A DNA stretch of 64,000 nucleotides from contig SFJH01000003.1 in assembly GCA_004555155.1 (NCBI GenBank), positions 38,558 to 102,557 of the forward strand, read 5' to 3'. The position numbers were made by a program, and so were the translations under genes. How positions within the stretch are numbered: position 1 is the first letter of the stretch; every line of letters begins with the position of its first letter. The stretch comes from Clostridiales bacterium (lineage in GTDB: Bacteria; Bacillota; Clostridia; Christensenellales; Aristaeellaceae). Shown piece by piece: positions 35,493 to 44,670 of the stretch. The notes under the pieces were generated by a model that had not been told where the DNA came from, did no database searches, and worked only from the letters and a program-made list of their open reading frames with translations.

Positions 35493-37577
35493 CTACTGTA
35501 TGCGCTTGAACATCTTTTCCAGATCCCTGCGGGATACGGCCTTCACAATCGGCCGCCCGTGCGGGCAAGTCGGCGGCGCGTCGGTGGACAGCATTTCCCG
35601 GATCAGCGCCTCAATCTCCGAATCCGAAAGAGCGTCTCCGCCCTTGACCGCGCTCTTGCAGGCCATCTGCATAATCTCGGCGCGGCGGGCGTCCAGCGTC
35701 GCGGCCTTGAGACGGTTCAGCGAATTGATCATATCCATGAACAGCGGCCGCAGCTCCGCCTTTCCCAATACATAGGGCACCGCCGTCACGCGGATGTCGC
35801 TGTCGCCGAAGGGCTCCACGGCATAGCCCGCTTCGCTCAGCATCTCCAGGTTCTCCCGGATCAGCGCCATCTCCCGCGCAGAAAGGTGCAGCACGATTGG
35901 CGTGAGAAGCTGCTGAGAAGCCATGCCCTGCTCCAGCTGCCGGCAATACATTTCATAGCGCAGGCGTTCGTGCGCGGCATGCTGATCGATCAGGAGCAGC
36001 GTCTCCTCCGCTTCAATCAGAATATAGGTCTTGAAGGCAACGCCGATGATCCGATACTGCGGAATGTCCCGGTTTCTGTTCACCAGCTCCGGCATCTGCA
36101 CCGGTCCGAGCTCCTTCGGCTCCGGCGCAGGCCGCTTCAGCGGCTCCGCCGTTCGATCCGGCGCTGTGCCGGTTCCGGGCTGCTGCTCCGCCGGTCGTCC
36201 CGGCAGCGGGGGCGTTTTTTCAGAAACGCTCTCGCGAAATCTGACGGGCGCTGTGCCGGTTTCAGGCTGCTGCTCCGCCGGTCGTCCCGGCAGCGGGGGC
36301 ATTTTTTCAGAAACGCTCTCTCGAAATCTGGCCGTTGCGCTGCCGGTGCTGTTGGACGGCGCGTCGGGATATTTCATCTTTTCCCGATCGAGCGCTTCCC
36401 GGAAGCGCTTCTCCCGGGCCGACTGCTCCGCTTCCTCCCGCGGCATTCCGGCGGATGCCGCTGTATCCGGCTGACGGGACGTCTCCTGGCTTTGTAGGGT
36501 GCGCTTCAGCTCCTCCGGCGTGATCTCACGCACCGTCGCCACGCGTTCAATGCTCCTGACCGGCGCGGTATCGCGCTCAAACTGCAGCACCTTCTCCCCC
36601 TCAAACGCGGTCGCCAGCAGCTTTTCGACCATCACCTGCGTCGCCGTCTCATCGCGGAAGCGCACCTCCAGCTTGTTGGGATGGACGTTGACGTCGATCG
36701 CGTTCGGCGGCAGAACGAGGTTCAGCGCGCACATCGGATACATGCCGATCGTCACGCGGCTTCGGCAGACCTGTTCCAGCGTCCTGGACAGCAGCGCGCA
36801 GCGAACGCTTCGCCCATTGATAAAGAACATCTGGTGGGCGCGGGTGGACTTCGCCAGTTCCCCCACGCCGATCATGCCGAACACGCGCGTTCCGCCCTCG
36901 GCCGCATCCAGCTCCACCATCTTCTCCGCCGTCGTCTTGCCATACACCGCGAACACCGCATGGCGCAGCTTGCCGTCGCCGAAGCTGTGGTAGACGGTAT
37001 TGCCGTTGTTGATGAAGCGCATCGACACGCCGGGGTTTCCGATCATCAGCCGCGCCACAGCATCGCTGACCAGCCCGCCCTCATAGGACGGCTTCTTCAG
37101 AAACGCGCGCCGGACAGGAATATTATAGAAGAGATCCTTCATCACAAAGGTGGTTCCCTCCGGGCACCCGATGTCCCGCACCCGGAGGTTCTCGCCGCCA
37201 TCCACGTTCAGGCGCACGCCGGAGTCCTGCTGCTTCGCCCTCGTGGTCATCTCCACATGGGAGACCGATGCGATGGACGGCAGTGCCTCGCCGCGAAAGC
37301 CCAGCGTGCGAATGTCGCTGAGCTGGTCGGCGTTCTGCAGCTTTGATGTGGCATGGTTTTCAAAGGCAAGACGAACCTGCCCCGGCTCAATGCCGCAGCC
37401 GTTGTCCGTGACGCGCAGGTAGTCGATGCCGCCGCCGCGAATCTCCACCGTGATGGCCGTCGCGCCCGCGTCCAGCGAATTTTCCACCAGCTCCTTGACC
37501 ACAGAGCTCGGCCGCTCCACGACCTCGCCCGCCGCAATGCGACCCACCGTCGCTGCATCCAATATGCGAATTGGCAT
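35493..37577 (-). CDS. mutL: DNA mismatch repair protein MutL
   Basis: 694 residues. The N-terminal GHKL ATPase has VVKELVENSLDAGA, DNGCGI and TLGFRGEALPSIASV. The C-terminal endonuclease domain has the metal motif DQHAAHERLRYE, expected in bacteria lacking MutH, and a later CPHGRP motif. The proline-rich linker (about 400-500) contains two copies of a 29-residue repeat including EKxPPLPGRPAEQQP, from an 87-bp duplication. It is cotranscribed downstream of mutS through two GNAT genes. Confidence 0.96.
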   Translation of the reverse strand: MPIRILDAATVGRIAAGEVVERPSSVVKELVENSLDAGATAITVEIRGGGIDYLRVTDNGCGIEPGQVRLAFENHATSKLQNADQLSDIRTLGFRGEALPSIASVSHVEMTTRAKQQDSGVRLNVDGGENLRVRDIGCPEGTTFVMKDLFYNIPVRRAFLKKPSYEGGLVSDAVARLMIGNPGVSMRFINNGNTVYHSFGDGKLRHAVFAVYGKTTAEKMVELDAAEGGTRVFGMIGVGELAKSTRAHQMFFINGRSVRCALLSRTLEQVCRSRVTIGMYPMCALNLVLPPNAIDVNVHPNKLEVRFRDETATQVMVEKLLATAFEGEKVLQFERDTAPVRSIERVATVREITPEELKRTLQSQETSRQPDTAASAGMPREEAEQSAREKRFREALDREKMKYPDAPSNSTGSATARFRESVSEKMPPLPGRPAEQQPETGTAPVRFRESVSEKTPPLPGRPAEQQPGTGTAPDRTAEPLKRPAPEPKELGPVQMPELVNRNRDIPQYRIIGVAFKTYILIEAEETLLLIDQHAAHERLRYEMYCRQLEQGMASQQLLTPIVLHLSAREMALIRENLEMLSEAGYAVEPFGDSDIRVTAVPYVLGKAELRPLFMDMINSLNRLKAATLDARRAEIMQMACKSAVKGGDALSDSEIEALIREMLSTDAPPTCPHGRPIVKAVSRRDLEKMFKRIQ
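36163..36336 (-). repeat. 87-bp tandem duplication in the mutL linker
   Basis: Two adjacent copies start at 36163 and 36250 and differ at only a handful of positions over about 80 bp. The duplication keeps the reading frame (29 codons) and lies in the disordered linker, so it should be tolerated. Confidence 0.9.
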
Positions 37578-37589
37578 CTTCTTCCTCCG

Positions 37590-38159
37590 TTATTGTATCT
37601 CCTGCATAAAATCAATGCCTGTCTTTTCGGAAACGATTTTCCAGCCCTCCAGCTCCCTTTCCGACGCAATTTCCGGCCGGAAGCCGAAGCGATGGTAGAC
37701 CTTGATCGCCACCCAGCTGGCGGTCTGCGTGGTCAGATAGGCGCGCCGATGTCCCAGCGCGCGCATGCGGTGCATGGCCAGCGAGACCAGCGCCTTCGAG
37801 AGGCCCTGGCCCTGATGGGCCGCGTCCACGCTCACCCAGTGGAGCCGCCCCTCCTCCGCGCCATGTTCGCCCTCGCCGTACCAGGCCGTCGCTGTGGCAA
37901 AGGGGCAGCCGCCGTCGGTCAGGAAGATCATGCGCCCGTCCAGACCCTCATCCGTCGGGTAGTACTTCCGGAAGCCCTTCAATCCGTCCTCGGGCTTTTG
38001 AAACTCCCCTGCGGACATCTCGATTTCCGCCCAGGCGCGCTCATCGCCCGGCTGGAAAAAGCGCCATCCATAGCGCTCCGGAAGCCCGAACTCCGGCAGA
38101 TCCTCCAGCGAATCCGCCCGCATGGCCAGCTCAATCATCGGAACCGTCTTATCCCACAT
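37590..38159 (-). CDS. GNAT-family N-acetyltransferase (first of a tandem pair)
   Basis: 189 residues with a single GNAT domain. The acetyl-CoA pyrophosphate loop is in VDAAHQGQGLSKAL (motif A, R/Q-x-x-G-x-G/A type), preceded by the strand LHWVSV and followed by VYHRFGFRP (motif B). It shares the frame MWD-TVP...AMR and RYGWRFFQPGDERAWAEI with its neighbour, so the two are paralogues from a local duplication. The acceptor substrate is unknown. It lies between mutS and mutL and 12 bp before mutL, within the same operon. Confidence 0.87.
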   Translation of the reverse strand: MWDKTVPMIELAMRADSLEDLPEFGLPERYGWRFFQPGDERAWAEIEMSAGEFQKPEDGLKGFRKYYPTDEGLDGRMIFLTDGGCPFATATAWYGEGEHGAEEGRLHWVSVDAAHQGQGLSKALVSLAMHRMRALGHRRAYLTTQTASWVAIKVYHRFGFRPEIASERELEGWKIVSEKTGIDFMQEIQ

Positions 38160-38186
38160 GCCGCATCCTCCAGATTCTTTTCTATC

Positions 38187-38741
38187 TCACGCTTCGATCA
38201 AACTCATACCTGAACGCTCTTCGACGATCCGCCAGCCCTTCACATCCTCCTCGGAGCGCATCTCCGGGCGAAAGCCAAAGCGATGGTACATGCGGATGGC
38301 CACCCAGCAGGGTGTCTGCGTCAGCAGGCTGGCGGAATCATACCCCAGTTCCCGGCAGCGCCCGAGCGCCTTTGCAATCAGCAGCTTCGAAAGGCCCTTG
38401 CCCTGATGCGCAGGATCCACGCACACCCAATGCAGCTTTCCCTCGCCGGGGCGATCCCCGAACCATGCCGTGGCCGTGGCAACCGGTGCGCCGTCGCAGG
38501 TCAGAAACAGCATGCGGCCGCGAAGTACGGATCGGTCCGGGAAATCCCGCTCAAAGGTCTCCATCGCGTCGCGCTCCGCGGCAAATCCGCCCGCCGCAGT
38601 CCACATCCGCACCCAGTCGCGCTCGTCGCCGGGCTCATAGAATCTCCAGCCATAGCCCTCCGGAAGCTCGCAGTCCGGCAGGTTTTCCAGCCGCTCCAGC
38701 CGCATGGCCAGACCGTAAACGGGCACCGTGGAATCCCACAT
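38187..38741 (-). CDS. GNAT-family N-acetyltransferase (second of a tandem pair)
   Basis: 184 residues from the ATG at 38741. GAGGAG 8 bases upstream overlaps the mutS stop codon, which favours this start over the GTG at 38750. Motif A is VDPAHQGKGLSKLL and motif B is MYHRFGFRP, nearly identical to the neighbouring paralogue, while the N-terminal halves have diverged more. The function is not identifiable. Insertion of a duplicated acetyltransferase pair between mutS and mutL is unusual. Confidence 0.87.
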   Translation of the reverse strand: MWDSTVPVYGLAMRLERLENLPDCELPEGYGWRFYEPGDERDWVRMWTAAGGFAAERDAMETFERDFPDRSVLRGRMLFLTCDGAPVATATAWFGDRPGEGKLHWVCVDPAHQGKGLSKLLIAKALGRCRELGYDSASLLTQTPCWVAIRMYHRFGFRPEMRSEEDVKGWRIVEERSGMSLIEA

Positions 38742-38753
38742 GTCACGCACTCC

Positions 38754-41342
38754 TCAGATTCGCTTGGCCTTTTCGTTCAGTTCAAACAGCTTGTTCAGCG
38801 CGTCGATGGGCGTCATGCTGACCACATCCAGCTTTGCGACCTCCTCCACCAGCTCCATGGGCTTGAAGTCCAGCATGCCCAGCTGCCGGTCCTGCGCCTT
38901 GCGCTCGTCGAGGATGCTCTTGCCGATGGAGCCGTTCGCCTGCCCGTCCACCTCCAGCCGCGCCATGATCTGGCGGGCGCGGGCGATCAGTCCCTTGGGC
39001 AGGCCCGCCAGCTTCGCCACCGCGACGCCGTAGCTGCGGTCTGCGCCGCCGGGCACGATCTTGCGCAGGAAGATCACGTCCTCGCCCTGCTCCTTCGCCG
39101 TGATGCGGTAATTCACCACGCCGGGCAAGCTGCCCTCCAGTTCGGACAGCTCATGATAGTGCGTGGCGAACAGCGTCCGCGCGCCGCACTTCTCCCCGGC
39201 GATGTGCTCCACCGCCGCCCAGGCGATGGAGAGTCCGTCGAAGGTGGAAGTGCCCCTGCCCACCTCGTCCAGAATGAGCAGGCTCTTGGGCGTGGCGAAC
39301 TTCAGAATCGTCGCCATCTCGCTCATCTCCACCATGAAAGTGGACTGGCCGCCGTAGAGGTCGTCCGACGCGCCGATGCGGGTAAAGATGCGGTCGGTCA
39401 GCGCGATGTCCGCGGACTGCGCGGGCACAAACGAGCCCATGTGCGCCATCAGCACGATCAGCGCCACCTGGCGCATGTAAGTGGACTTGCCGGCCATGTT
39501 CGGCCCGGTGATGATCATCACGCGGTGATCACCGTCCAGATGGGTGTCGTTGGGCACGAAGCCCTCCCGGCCGATGGAGTCCTCCACCACTGGATGCCGG
39601 CCGTCAACGATGTCGTACCGGCCCTCGTCGTTCATGGTCGGGCGGACGTAGTCGCGCTCCGCGGCCACCTGGGCCAGTGACAGCAGGGCGTCCAGCGTCT
39701 TGAGCGCCTGCGCCGTGCACTGCAGCCTCGGCAGCAGGTCCTTGAGCTGCTCCCGAATCTCGCAGAACAGGCGATATTCCAGCCGGATCGCGTTCTCCTC
39801 CGCGCCCAGAATCTTGCCCTCCAGCTCCTTGAGCTCCTCCGTGATGAACCGCTCCGCGTTGGCCAGCGTCTGCTTGCGGACGTAATTGTACGGCACCAGG
39901 TCGTAGAACGACTTGGTGACTTCGATGTAATAGCCGAACACCCGGTTATAGCCGATCTTCAGATTCTTGATGCCGGTCTTTTCCCGCTCCGCCTGCTCCA
40001 TCTCCGACAGATACTGCTTGCCGTGCGCAGAGATGTCCCGCAGCTCGTCCAGCTCATGGGAAAACCCGCTGTCGATCATGCCGCCGTCGCGCACGGAGAG
40101 CGGCGCTTCCGGCGAGATGGCCCGCCGAAGCGTGTCCGCCATTTCGGGCATGGGATCCAGCGCCTCCAGCGTCTCGCGGATCAGCGGCGCGTCAAAATCC
40201 GGCGCGCAGGCGCGAATCAGCGGGACGGTCTCCAGTGTGGCGCACAGCGCAAGGCAGTCCCGGGCATTGATCGCCTCGTACGCAATCCTGCTCAGCAGCC
40301 GCTCCACATCGTGCACATTTTCGAGATGATCGCGAAGGGTATCCGCGGCCATCGGATTCTGCATCAGCGCCTCCACGGCGTCCAGCCGCTTTTCGATCTC
40401 CGCCTGGTCCAGCAGCGGACGCTCGATCCACGTGCGCAGCAGGCGGCTGCCCATAGCGGTGCGCGTGCGGTCGAGAATCCACAAAAGCGAACCCTTGCGC
40501 GCCTTTCCGCGCGTCGTCTCGGTCAGCTCAAGGTTCCGCAGCGCCACGCGATCCAGCGCCAGATACCGCTGATTGTCGTAGGCCTTCGCGGTGACGATGT
40601 GCGCCAGCGCGTTCTTCTGGGTATCGGTCAGATACTTCAGCAGCGCACCCGCCGCACAGACCGCCGCGCGCTCGTCGGCGAAGCCCATTTCCTCAATCGT
40701 CTTGCCGAAATGCGCCCGCATGCACTTCGAAGCGGCGGCATAGCCGAAGGCCTCCTCCTCCACCGCGCTGGCAAAGCGGCGTCGCTCCGGCTCCAGCTGG
40801 GCGAAGGTCGCCAGATCGTTGACGATCACCTCGCTGGGATCGATGCGCGCCAGCTCGTCCGAGAGCGACGTCCGGACATCGTGAATCTGATACAGATAGA
40901 ATTCGCCCGTGGAGACGTCGCACAGCGCGCAGCCGGCGAGATTCCGGCGGAAGCAGATCGACAGGATGTAGTTCGCCCGGCGGTCCTCCAGCATGTTCGA
41001 CTCGATGACCGTGCCCGGCGTGACCACGCGGGTGACCTCCCGCTCCACCAATCCCTTGGCCAGCGCCGGATCGGTCATCTGCTCGCAGATGGCCACCTTG
41101 TAGCCCTTCGCAATCAGCTTCTGCAGATAGGTCTCCACGGCGTGGAACGGAACGCCGCACATCGGCGCGCGCTCGCTCAGACCGCAGTCGCGGCCGGTCA
41201 GCGTCAGTTCCAGCTCCTGAGAAACCAGCTTCGCGTCGTCGAAGAACATCTCATAGAAGTCGCCCAGCCGGAAGAACAGGATCGTGTCCGGATACTGCTC
41301 CTTGATCTGGAGATACTGCTGCATCATGGGAGAAAGGGCCAT
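38754..41342 (-). CDS. mutS: DNA mismatch repair protein MutS
   Basis: 862 residues from the ATG at 41342, with GAGGTG 6 bases upstream; an in-frame GTG at 41351 is the longer alternative. The mismatch-contacting motif GDFYEMF lies near the N-terminus. The connector and lever domains follow. The ATPase has Walker A GPNMAGKSTYMRQ, the signature STFMVEM, and LLILDEVGRGTSTFDG. The C-terminus ends in a short helix-turn-helix dimerisation segment. It forms the repair system with MutL two genes later. Confidence 0.97.
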   Translation of the reverse strand: MALSPMMQQYLQIKEQYPDTILFFRLGDFYEMFFDDAKLVSQELELTLTGRDCGLSERAPMCGVPFHAVETYLQKLIAKGYKVAICEQMTDPALAKGLVEREVTRVVTPGTVIESNMLEDRRANYILSICFRRNLAGCALCDVSTGEFYLYQIHDVRTSLSDELARIDPSEVIVNDLATFAQLEPERRRFASAVEEEAFGYAAASKCMRAHFGKTIEEMGFADERAAVCAAGALLKYLTDTQKNALAHIVTAKAYDNQRYLALDRVALRNLELTETTRGKARKGSLLWILDRTRTAMGSRLLRTWIERPLLDQAEIEKRLDAVEALMQNPMAADTLRDHLENVHDVERLLSRIAYEAINARDCLALCATLETVPLIRACAPDFDAPLIRETLEALDPMPEMADTLRRAISPEAPLSVRDGGMIDSGFSHELDELRDISAHGKQYLSEMEQAEREKTGIKNLKIGYNRVFGYYIEVTKSFYDLVPYNYVRKQTLANAERFITEELKELEGKILGAEENAIRLEYRLFCEIREQLKDLLPRLQCTAQALKTLDALLSLAQVAAERDYVRPTMNDEGRYDIVDGRHPVVEDSIGREGFVPNDTHLDGDHRVMIITGPNMAGKSTYMRQVALIVLMAHMGSFVPAQSADIALTDRIFTRIGASDDLYGGQSTFMVEMSEMATILKFATPKSLLILDEVGRGTSTFDGLSIAWAAVEHIAGEKCGARTLFATHYHELSELEGSLPGVVNYRITAKEQGEDVIFLRKIVPGGADRSYGVAVAKLAGLPKGLIARARQIMARLEVDGQANGSIGKSILDERKAQDRQLGMLDFKPMELVEEVAKLDVVSMTPIDALNKLFELNEKAKRI

Positions 41343-41379
41343 CGGGGTCACCTCATACTATCTTTCGTTGCGAAAAAAG

Positions 41380-41772
41380 TCAATGGCAGCCGGAGCAGGC
41401 GGAACAGTCGCCGGCGCAGTCGCCGTCGTCCATGCGTCCGGTGACGATGAACTGCAGCACCTGGTTGACCTGATTGATCAGGCCGTTGAACTCGCCGCGG
41501 GCCTGGGTCAGCTCCACGATGTCGTCCATCATCTGGAGCTTCTCCTGAATCTCGTCCATCTCGTCCGACAGGCGCTTGAGCACCGCCGGATCGGGATTGG
41601 TCTGCTGCATGGCCTCCTGGATGCTGCCGCGGCGCTCGAGCATCTCGCTCATCAGCCGCGCGGCCTCCTCGTTCTTCATGGCCTTCTCCTCGGCCGCCTT
41701 CATTCTCTGATAGCACTCACTGTCCAGCAGCGCCTGGCCCAGCTCACGGGTCTTTTCAAAAACCATATCCAT
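41380..41772 (-). CDS. YlbF/YmcA (RicA-like) family protein with C-terminal cysteine cluster
   Basis: 130-residue helical protein. MVFEKTRELGQALLDSECYQRMKAAEEKAMKNEEAARLM and the later DDIVELTQARGEFNGLINQVNQVLQFIV are typical of the YlbF/YmcA family. The tail CAGDCSACSGCH has four cysteines; in Bacillus the RicA-RicF-RicT complex binds iron-sulphur clusters and directs RNase Y. The gene sits between miaB and mutS, where Bacillus has ymcA, so an orthologue of RicA is likely. It is 13 bp after miaB. Confidence 0.82.
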   Translation of the reverse strand: MDMVFEKTRELGQALLDSECYQRMKAAEEKAMKNEEAARLMSEMLERRGSIQEAMQQTNPDPAVLKRLSDEMDEIQEKLQMMDDIVELTQARGEFNGLINQVNQVLQFIVTGRMDDGDCAGDCSACSGCH

Positions 41773-41785
41773 TCGATTTTTCCTC

Positions 41786-43174
41786 CTAAATCAATCTGCC
41801 GCGCAGCGTATTGCGCCCCGCAGACGTAATCTCCACTTCCACCAGCCTGCCGATGAGCGACGCGTCGCCCGGGAAATTGACCATGATCGCCCTCGGCGTC
41901 TTGCCGCCGACCCAGCCCTCATCGCGGGCGGACACGCTCTCCACCAGCACGGTCTGCCGGCTGCCGACCATGCCGGAGAGGATCTCCGCCGTGATCTCCT
42001 GCTGCCGGGCGATCAGGCGCTGGATGCGCTCGGACTTGACCTCGGCAGGCGTGTCGTCCGGCATGCTCGCGGCCTTCGTGCCCGTGCGGGGCGAATAGAT
42101 AAACGTATACGCCGAATCGTAGCGCACCTCGTTCACCAGCGACATCGTCTCCTCGAACTGGGAAAGCGTCTCGCCGGGGAAGCCCACGATGATGTCCGTG
42201 GTGATGCCGATGTCCGGGCGCGCCGCGCGCAGCCGGGACACCAGATCCAGATAGTGCTCGCGGGTATAGCGGCGGTTCATGGCCTTCAGAATCTCGTTGC
42301 TGCCCGCCTGCACCGGCAGATGCAGATGGGGCATCAGGTGCTTCAATTCCGCATAGGCGCCGATCAGCTCGTCGGACAGGTCCTTCGGATGGGACGTCAT
42401 GAACCGGATGCGCGGAATCTCCAGCCGGTCGAGCCGGTACAGCAGGTTTGCAAACTCCGCGCCGCCGCCGCGATAGGAATTGACGTTCTGTCCCAGCAGC
42501 ATGATCTCCTGCACGCCCTGATCCCGCAGGCGAAGCGCCTCCTCAATGACGGCCTCCGGCTCGCGGGAGCGCTCCCGACCGCGCACGTAGGGCACGATGC
42601 AGTAGGTGCAGAAGTTGTTGCAGCCGTACATGATGTTGACGTACGCGCTGAAGGCGCTGGCGCGCTTCTCCGGCATGCCCTCGACCACCTCGCCGTCCGT
42701 CTCCACGACCTCCACCACCGGCGTGCGGTCCCGCAGCACGCGATAGAGATACTCCGGCAAGCGATAGAGATTGTGCGTTCCGTAGATCAGATCGATAAAC
42801 GGATAGCGCTTTTTCATCGTCTCGGCCATGCCCTTCTCCTGGGTCATGCAGCCGCCGACGCAGATGAGCAGCTCCGGCTTGTCCTTCTTGAGCTCCTTGA
42901 GCCAGATGACGTTGCCCAGCGCCTTGTTTTCGGCGTTTTCGCGGACGCAGCAGGTGTTGTACAGAATGAGATCGGCCTGCTCGCGCACCGGCTCGCAGCG
43001 CATGCCCATCTGCTCCAGCATGCCGGCGATGGACTCGGAATCGCGCTCGTTCATCTGGCAGCCCATGGAGACGATGTGATACGTCTGCGGACGCTCGCCG
43101 ATGGCCTTGACCAGCTTCATATATTCCCGCTGCCGGAGCATCTCGCTCTCGGAAACCTGCGGCCGTTCAATCAT
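41786..43174 (-). CDS. miaB: tRNA-2-methylthio-N6-dimethylallyladenosine synthase
   Basis: Radical SAM methylthiotransferase that acts on i6A37 made by MiaA. Three N-terminal cysteines occur in SMGCQMNERDSE, NTCCVREN and CVGGCMTQEKG, and the radical SAM motif is MYGCNNFCTYCIVPYVRGRERSR (C-x3-C-x2-C). A C-terminal TRAM domain ends the protein. The ATG at 43174 (MIERPQV) has AGGAAGGA just upstream; an ATG at 43189 overlaps the rng stop as ATGA and is an alternative. The 462-residue length is standard. Confidence 0.96.
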   Translation of the reverse strand: MIERPQVSESEMLRQREYMKLVKAIGERPQTYHIVSMGCQMNERDSESIAGMLEQMGMRCEPVREQADLILYNTCCVRENAENKALGNVIWLKELKKDKPELLICVGGCMTQEKGMAETMKKRYPFIDLIYGTHNLYRLPEYLYRVLRDRTPVVEVVETDGEVVEGMPEKRASAFSAYVNIMYGCNNFCTYCIVPYVRGRERSREPEAVIEEALRLRDQGVQEIMLLGQNVNSYRGGGAEFANLLYRLDRLEIPRIRFMTSHPKDLSDELIGAYAELKHLMPHLHLPVQAGSNEILKAMNRRYTREHYLDLVSRLRAARPDIGITTDIIVGFPGETLSQFEETMSLVNEVRYDSAYTFIYSPRTGTKAASMPDDTPAEVKSERIQRLIARQQEITAEILSGMVGSRQTVLVESVSARDEGWVGGKTPRAIMVNFPGDASLIGRLVEVEITSAGRNTLRGRLI

Positions 43175-43185
43175 AGTATCCTTCC

Positions 43186-44670
43186 TCATTTCAGCAGTTT
43201 TGATCCCGCCGGAAGATCGCTCTCCCCGACCGGTAAAATCGTGTATTCACTCTCCGGCAGCGCCGTGCTCGCGCAGGCGTATACCTGCATGCCGTCCGGC
43301 GCGCCGATGGTGCACAGCCAGCCGACGACGGGCTCGACGGCCTCCACCAGCAGCATTCCCTCCGAGCCCTGGCGCTTCCGCACCCAGAGCTCGCGCACGA
43401 TGCGCCGCGCCGTCGTCTCGTAGGACGGCACCACGCCCCGGCCGCCGCAGTCCGAACAGATGTGCATCAGCTGCTTGGTGATGGGGCGGCGAACCTTCTT
43501 GCGCGTCATCTCCACCAGGCCGAGGCCCGTGAAGCCCACGACGTTCGTCCGGTTCCGGTCGCCGGCCATCAGCTCGCGCAGGAGCGCCAGCAGCGCCTCA
43601 CGGTGCTCTGCCCGCTCCATATCGATGAAATCGATGATGATGATGCCTCCGATATCCCGGAGCCTGAGCAGGCGCGCGATCTCCCTGGCCGCCTCGCAGT
43701 TGAGCTTGAACACGGTCTCGTCGAAGGATTTTGCGCCCACAAACTTGCCCGTATTGACGTCGATGACGGTCATCGCCTCGGTCTCGTCCACCACCAGCGA
43801 GCCGCCGCTCTTGAGCCAGACGTGGCGGCCCATCCGCTTGTCCGCCTGCGCATCCACGCGATAGACGTCGAACAGTGGCGTCTGCCCGGTATAGCAGAGG
43901 ATTCTGGACTCCAGCCCCGGTGCCAGCATGCTTGCGTACCGGCGGACTTCCTCGTACAGCGCGCCGTCGTCCACCTGAACGGATTCCGCCGTTTCATCCA
44001 GCATGTCGCGAACCACGCGCAGCGCCAGACTTCCATCGGAATGGATGAGCTTCGGAGCCTTCGCATGCCTGGCCTTCTGATCAATGGTCTTCCAAAGCTC
44101 GCAGGCGGCGCGATAATCCGCCCGAAGCGCCTCTGCGTCCACGCCTTCTGCGGCTGTGCGCACGATGACGCCCATGCCGGTATCTCCGGCCAGCGCATTG
44201 GCAATGCCGAGCAGCCGCTCCCGCTCAGCGGGATCGGTGATCTTGCGGGAAACGCCCGCATAGCTCACCGACGGCAGCAGCACCGTCATGCGGCCCGGGA
44301 CGGTCACATCCCGGGTGATCCGGCAGCCCTTCGTGCCGCCCGGCTCCTTGATCACCTGCACCAGCAGCTCCTGTCCGGGGCGGATCATGCGCTCGATGCG
44401 CGCGTCCTTCATGCGGTTGGCCAGCTCCTGCGCCTCGCCGGGATCGACGGGGATGTCGCCGGCGTGCAGAAACGCGTTCTTCTCCTGGCCGATGTCCACA
44501 AACGCCGCGTTCATCCCCGGCAGGATGTTCTGCACGCGCCCCAGATAGAGGTTGCCCGACAGCTTTTCGCTGCCCGGCCGCTCATAGTACAGCTCGCACA
44601 GCGCGCCGTCTTCAACGACGGCTAGCCGCGTCTGGCCTCTGACCGTCTCCAGCAGAAATTCCCTCTTCAT
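43186..44670 (-). CDS. rng: Ribonuclease G/E family endoribonuclease
   Basis: 494 residues, starting with the RNase G N-terminus MKREFLLETVRGQTRLAVVEDGALCELYYER and an S1-like domain (GNLYLGRVQNILPGMNAAFVDIG). The catalytic aspartates are in MTVIDVNTGKF and GIIIIDFIDM. The zinc-link motif is CSDCGGRG. It lacks the long C-terminal scaffold of RNase E, hence RNase G. It follows directly after the DUF2344 gene (adjacent, no gap), a clustering often seen in Clostridia, but the rplU-rpmA genes that usually come next are replaced by miaB. Confidence 0.94.
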   Translation of the reverse strand: MKREFLLETVRGQTRLAVVEDGALCELYYERPGSEKLSGNLYLGRVQNILPGMNAAFVDIGQEKNAFLHAGDIPVDPGEAQELANRMKDARIERMIRPGQELLVQVIKEPGGTKGCRITRDVTVPGRMTVLLPSVSYAGVSRKITDPAERERLLGIANALAGDTGMGVIVRTAAEGVDAEALRADYRAACELWKTIDQKARHAKAPKLIHSDGSLALRVVRDMLDETAESVQVDDGALYEEVRRYASMLAPGLESRILCYTGQTPLFDVYRVDAQADKRMGRHVWLKSGGSLVVDETEAMTVIDVNTGKFVGAKSFDETVFKLNCEAAREIARLLRLRDIGGIIIIDFIDMERAEHREALLALLRELMAGDRNRTNVVGFTGLGLVEMTRKKVRRPITKQLMHICSDCGGRGVVPSYETTARRIVRELWVRKRQGSEGMLLVEAVEPVVGWLCTIGAPDGMQVYACASTALPESEYTILPVGESDLPAGSKLLK

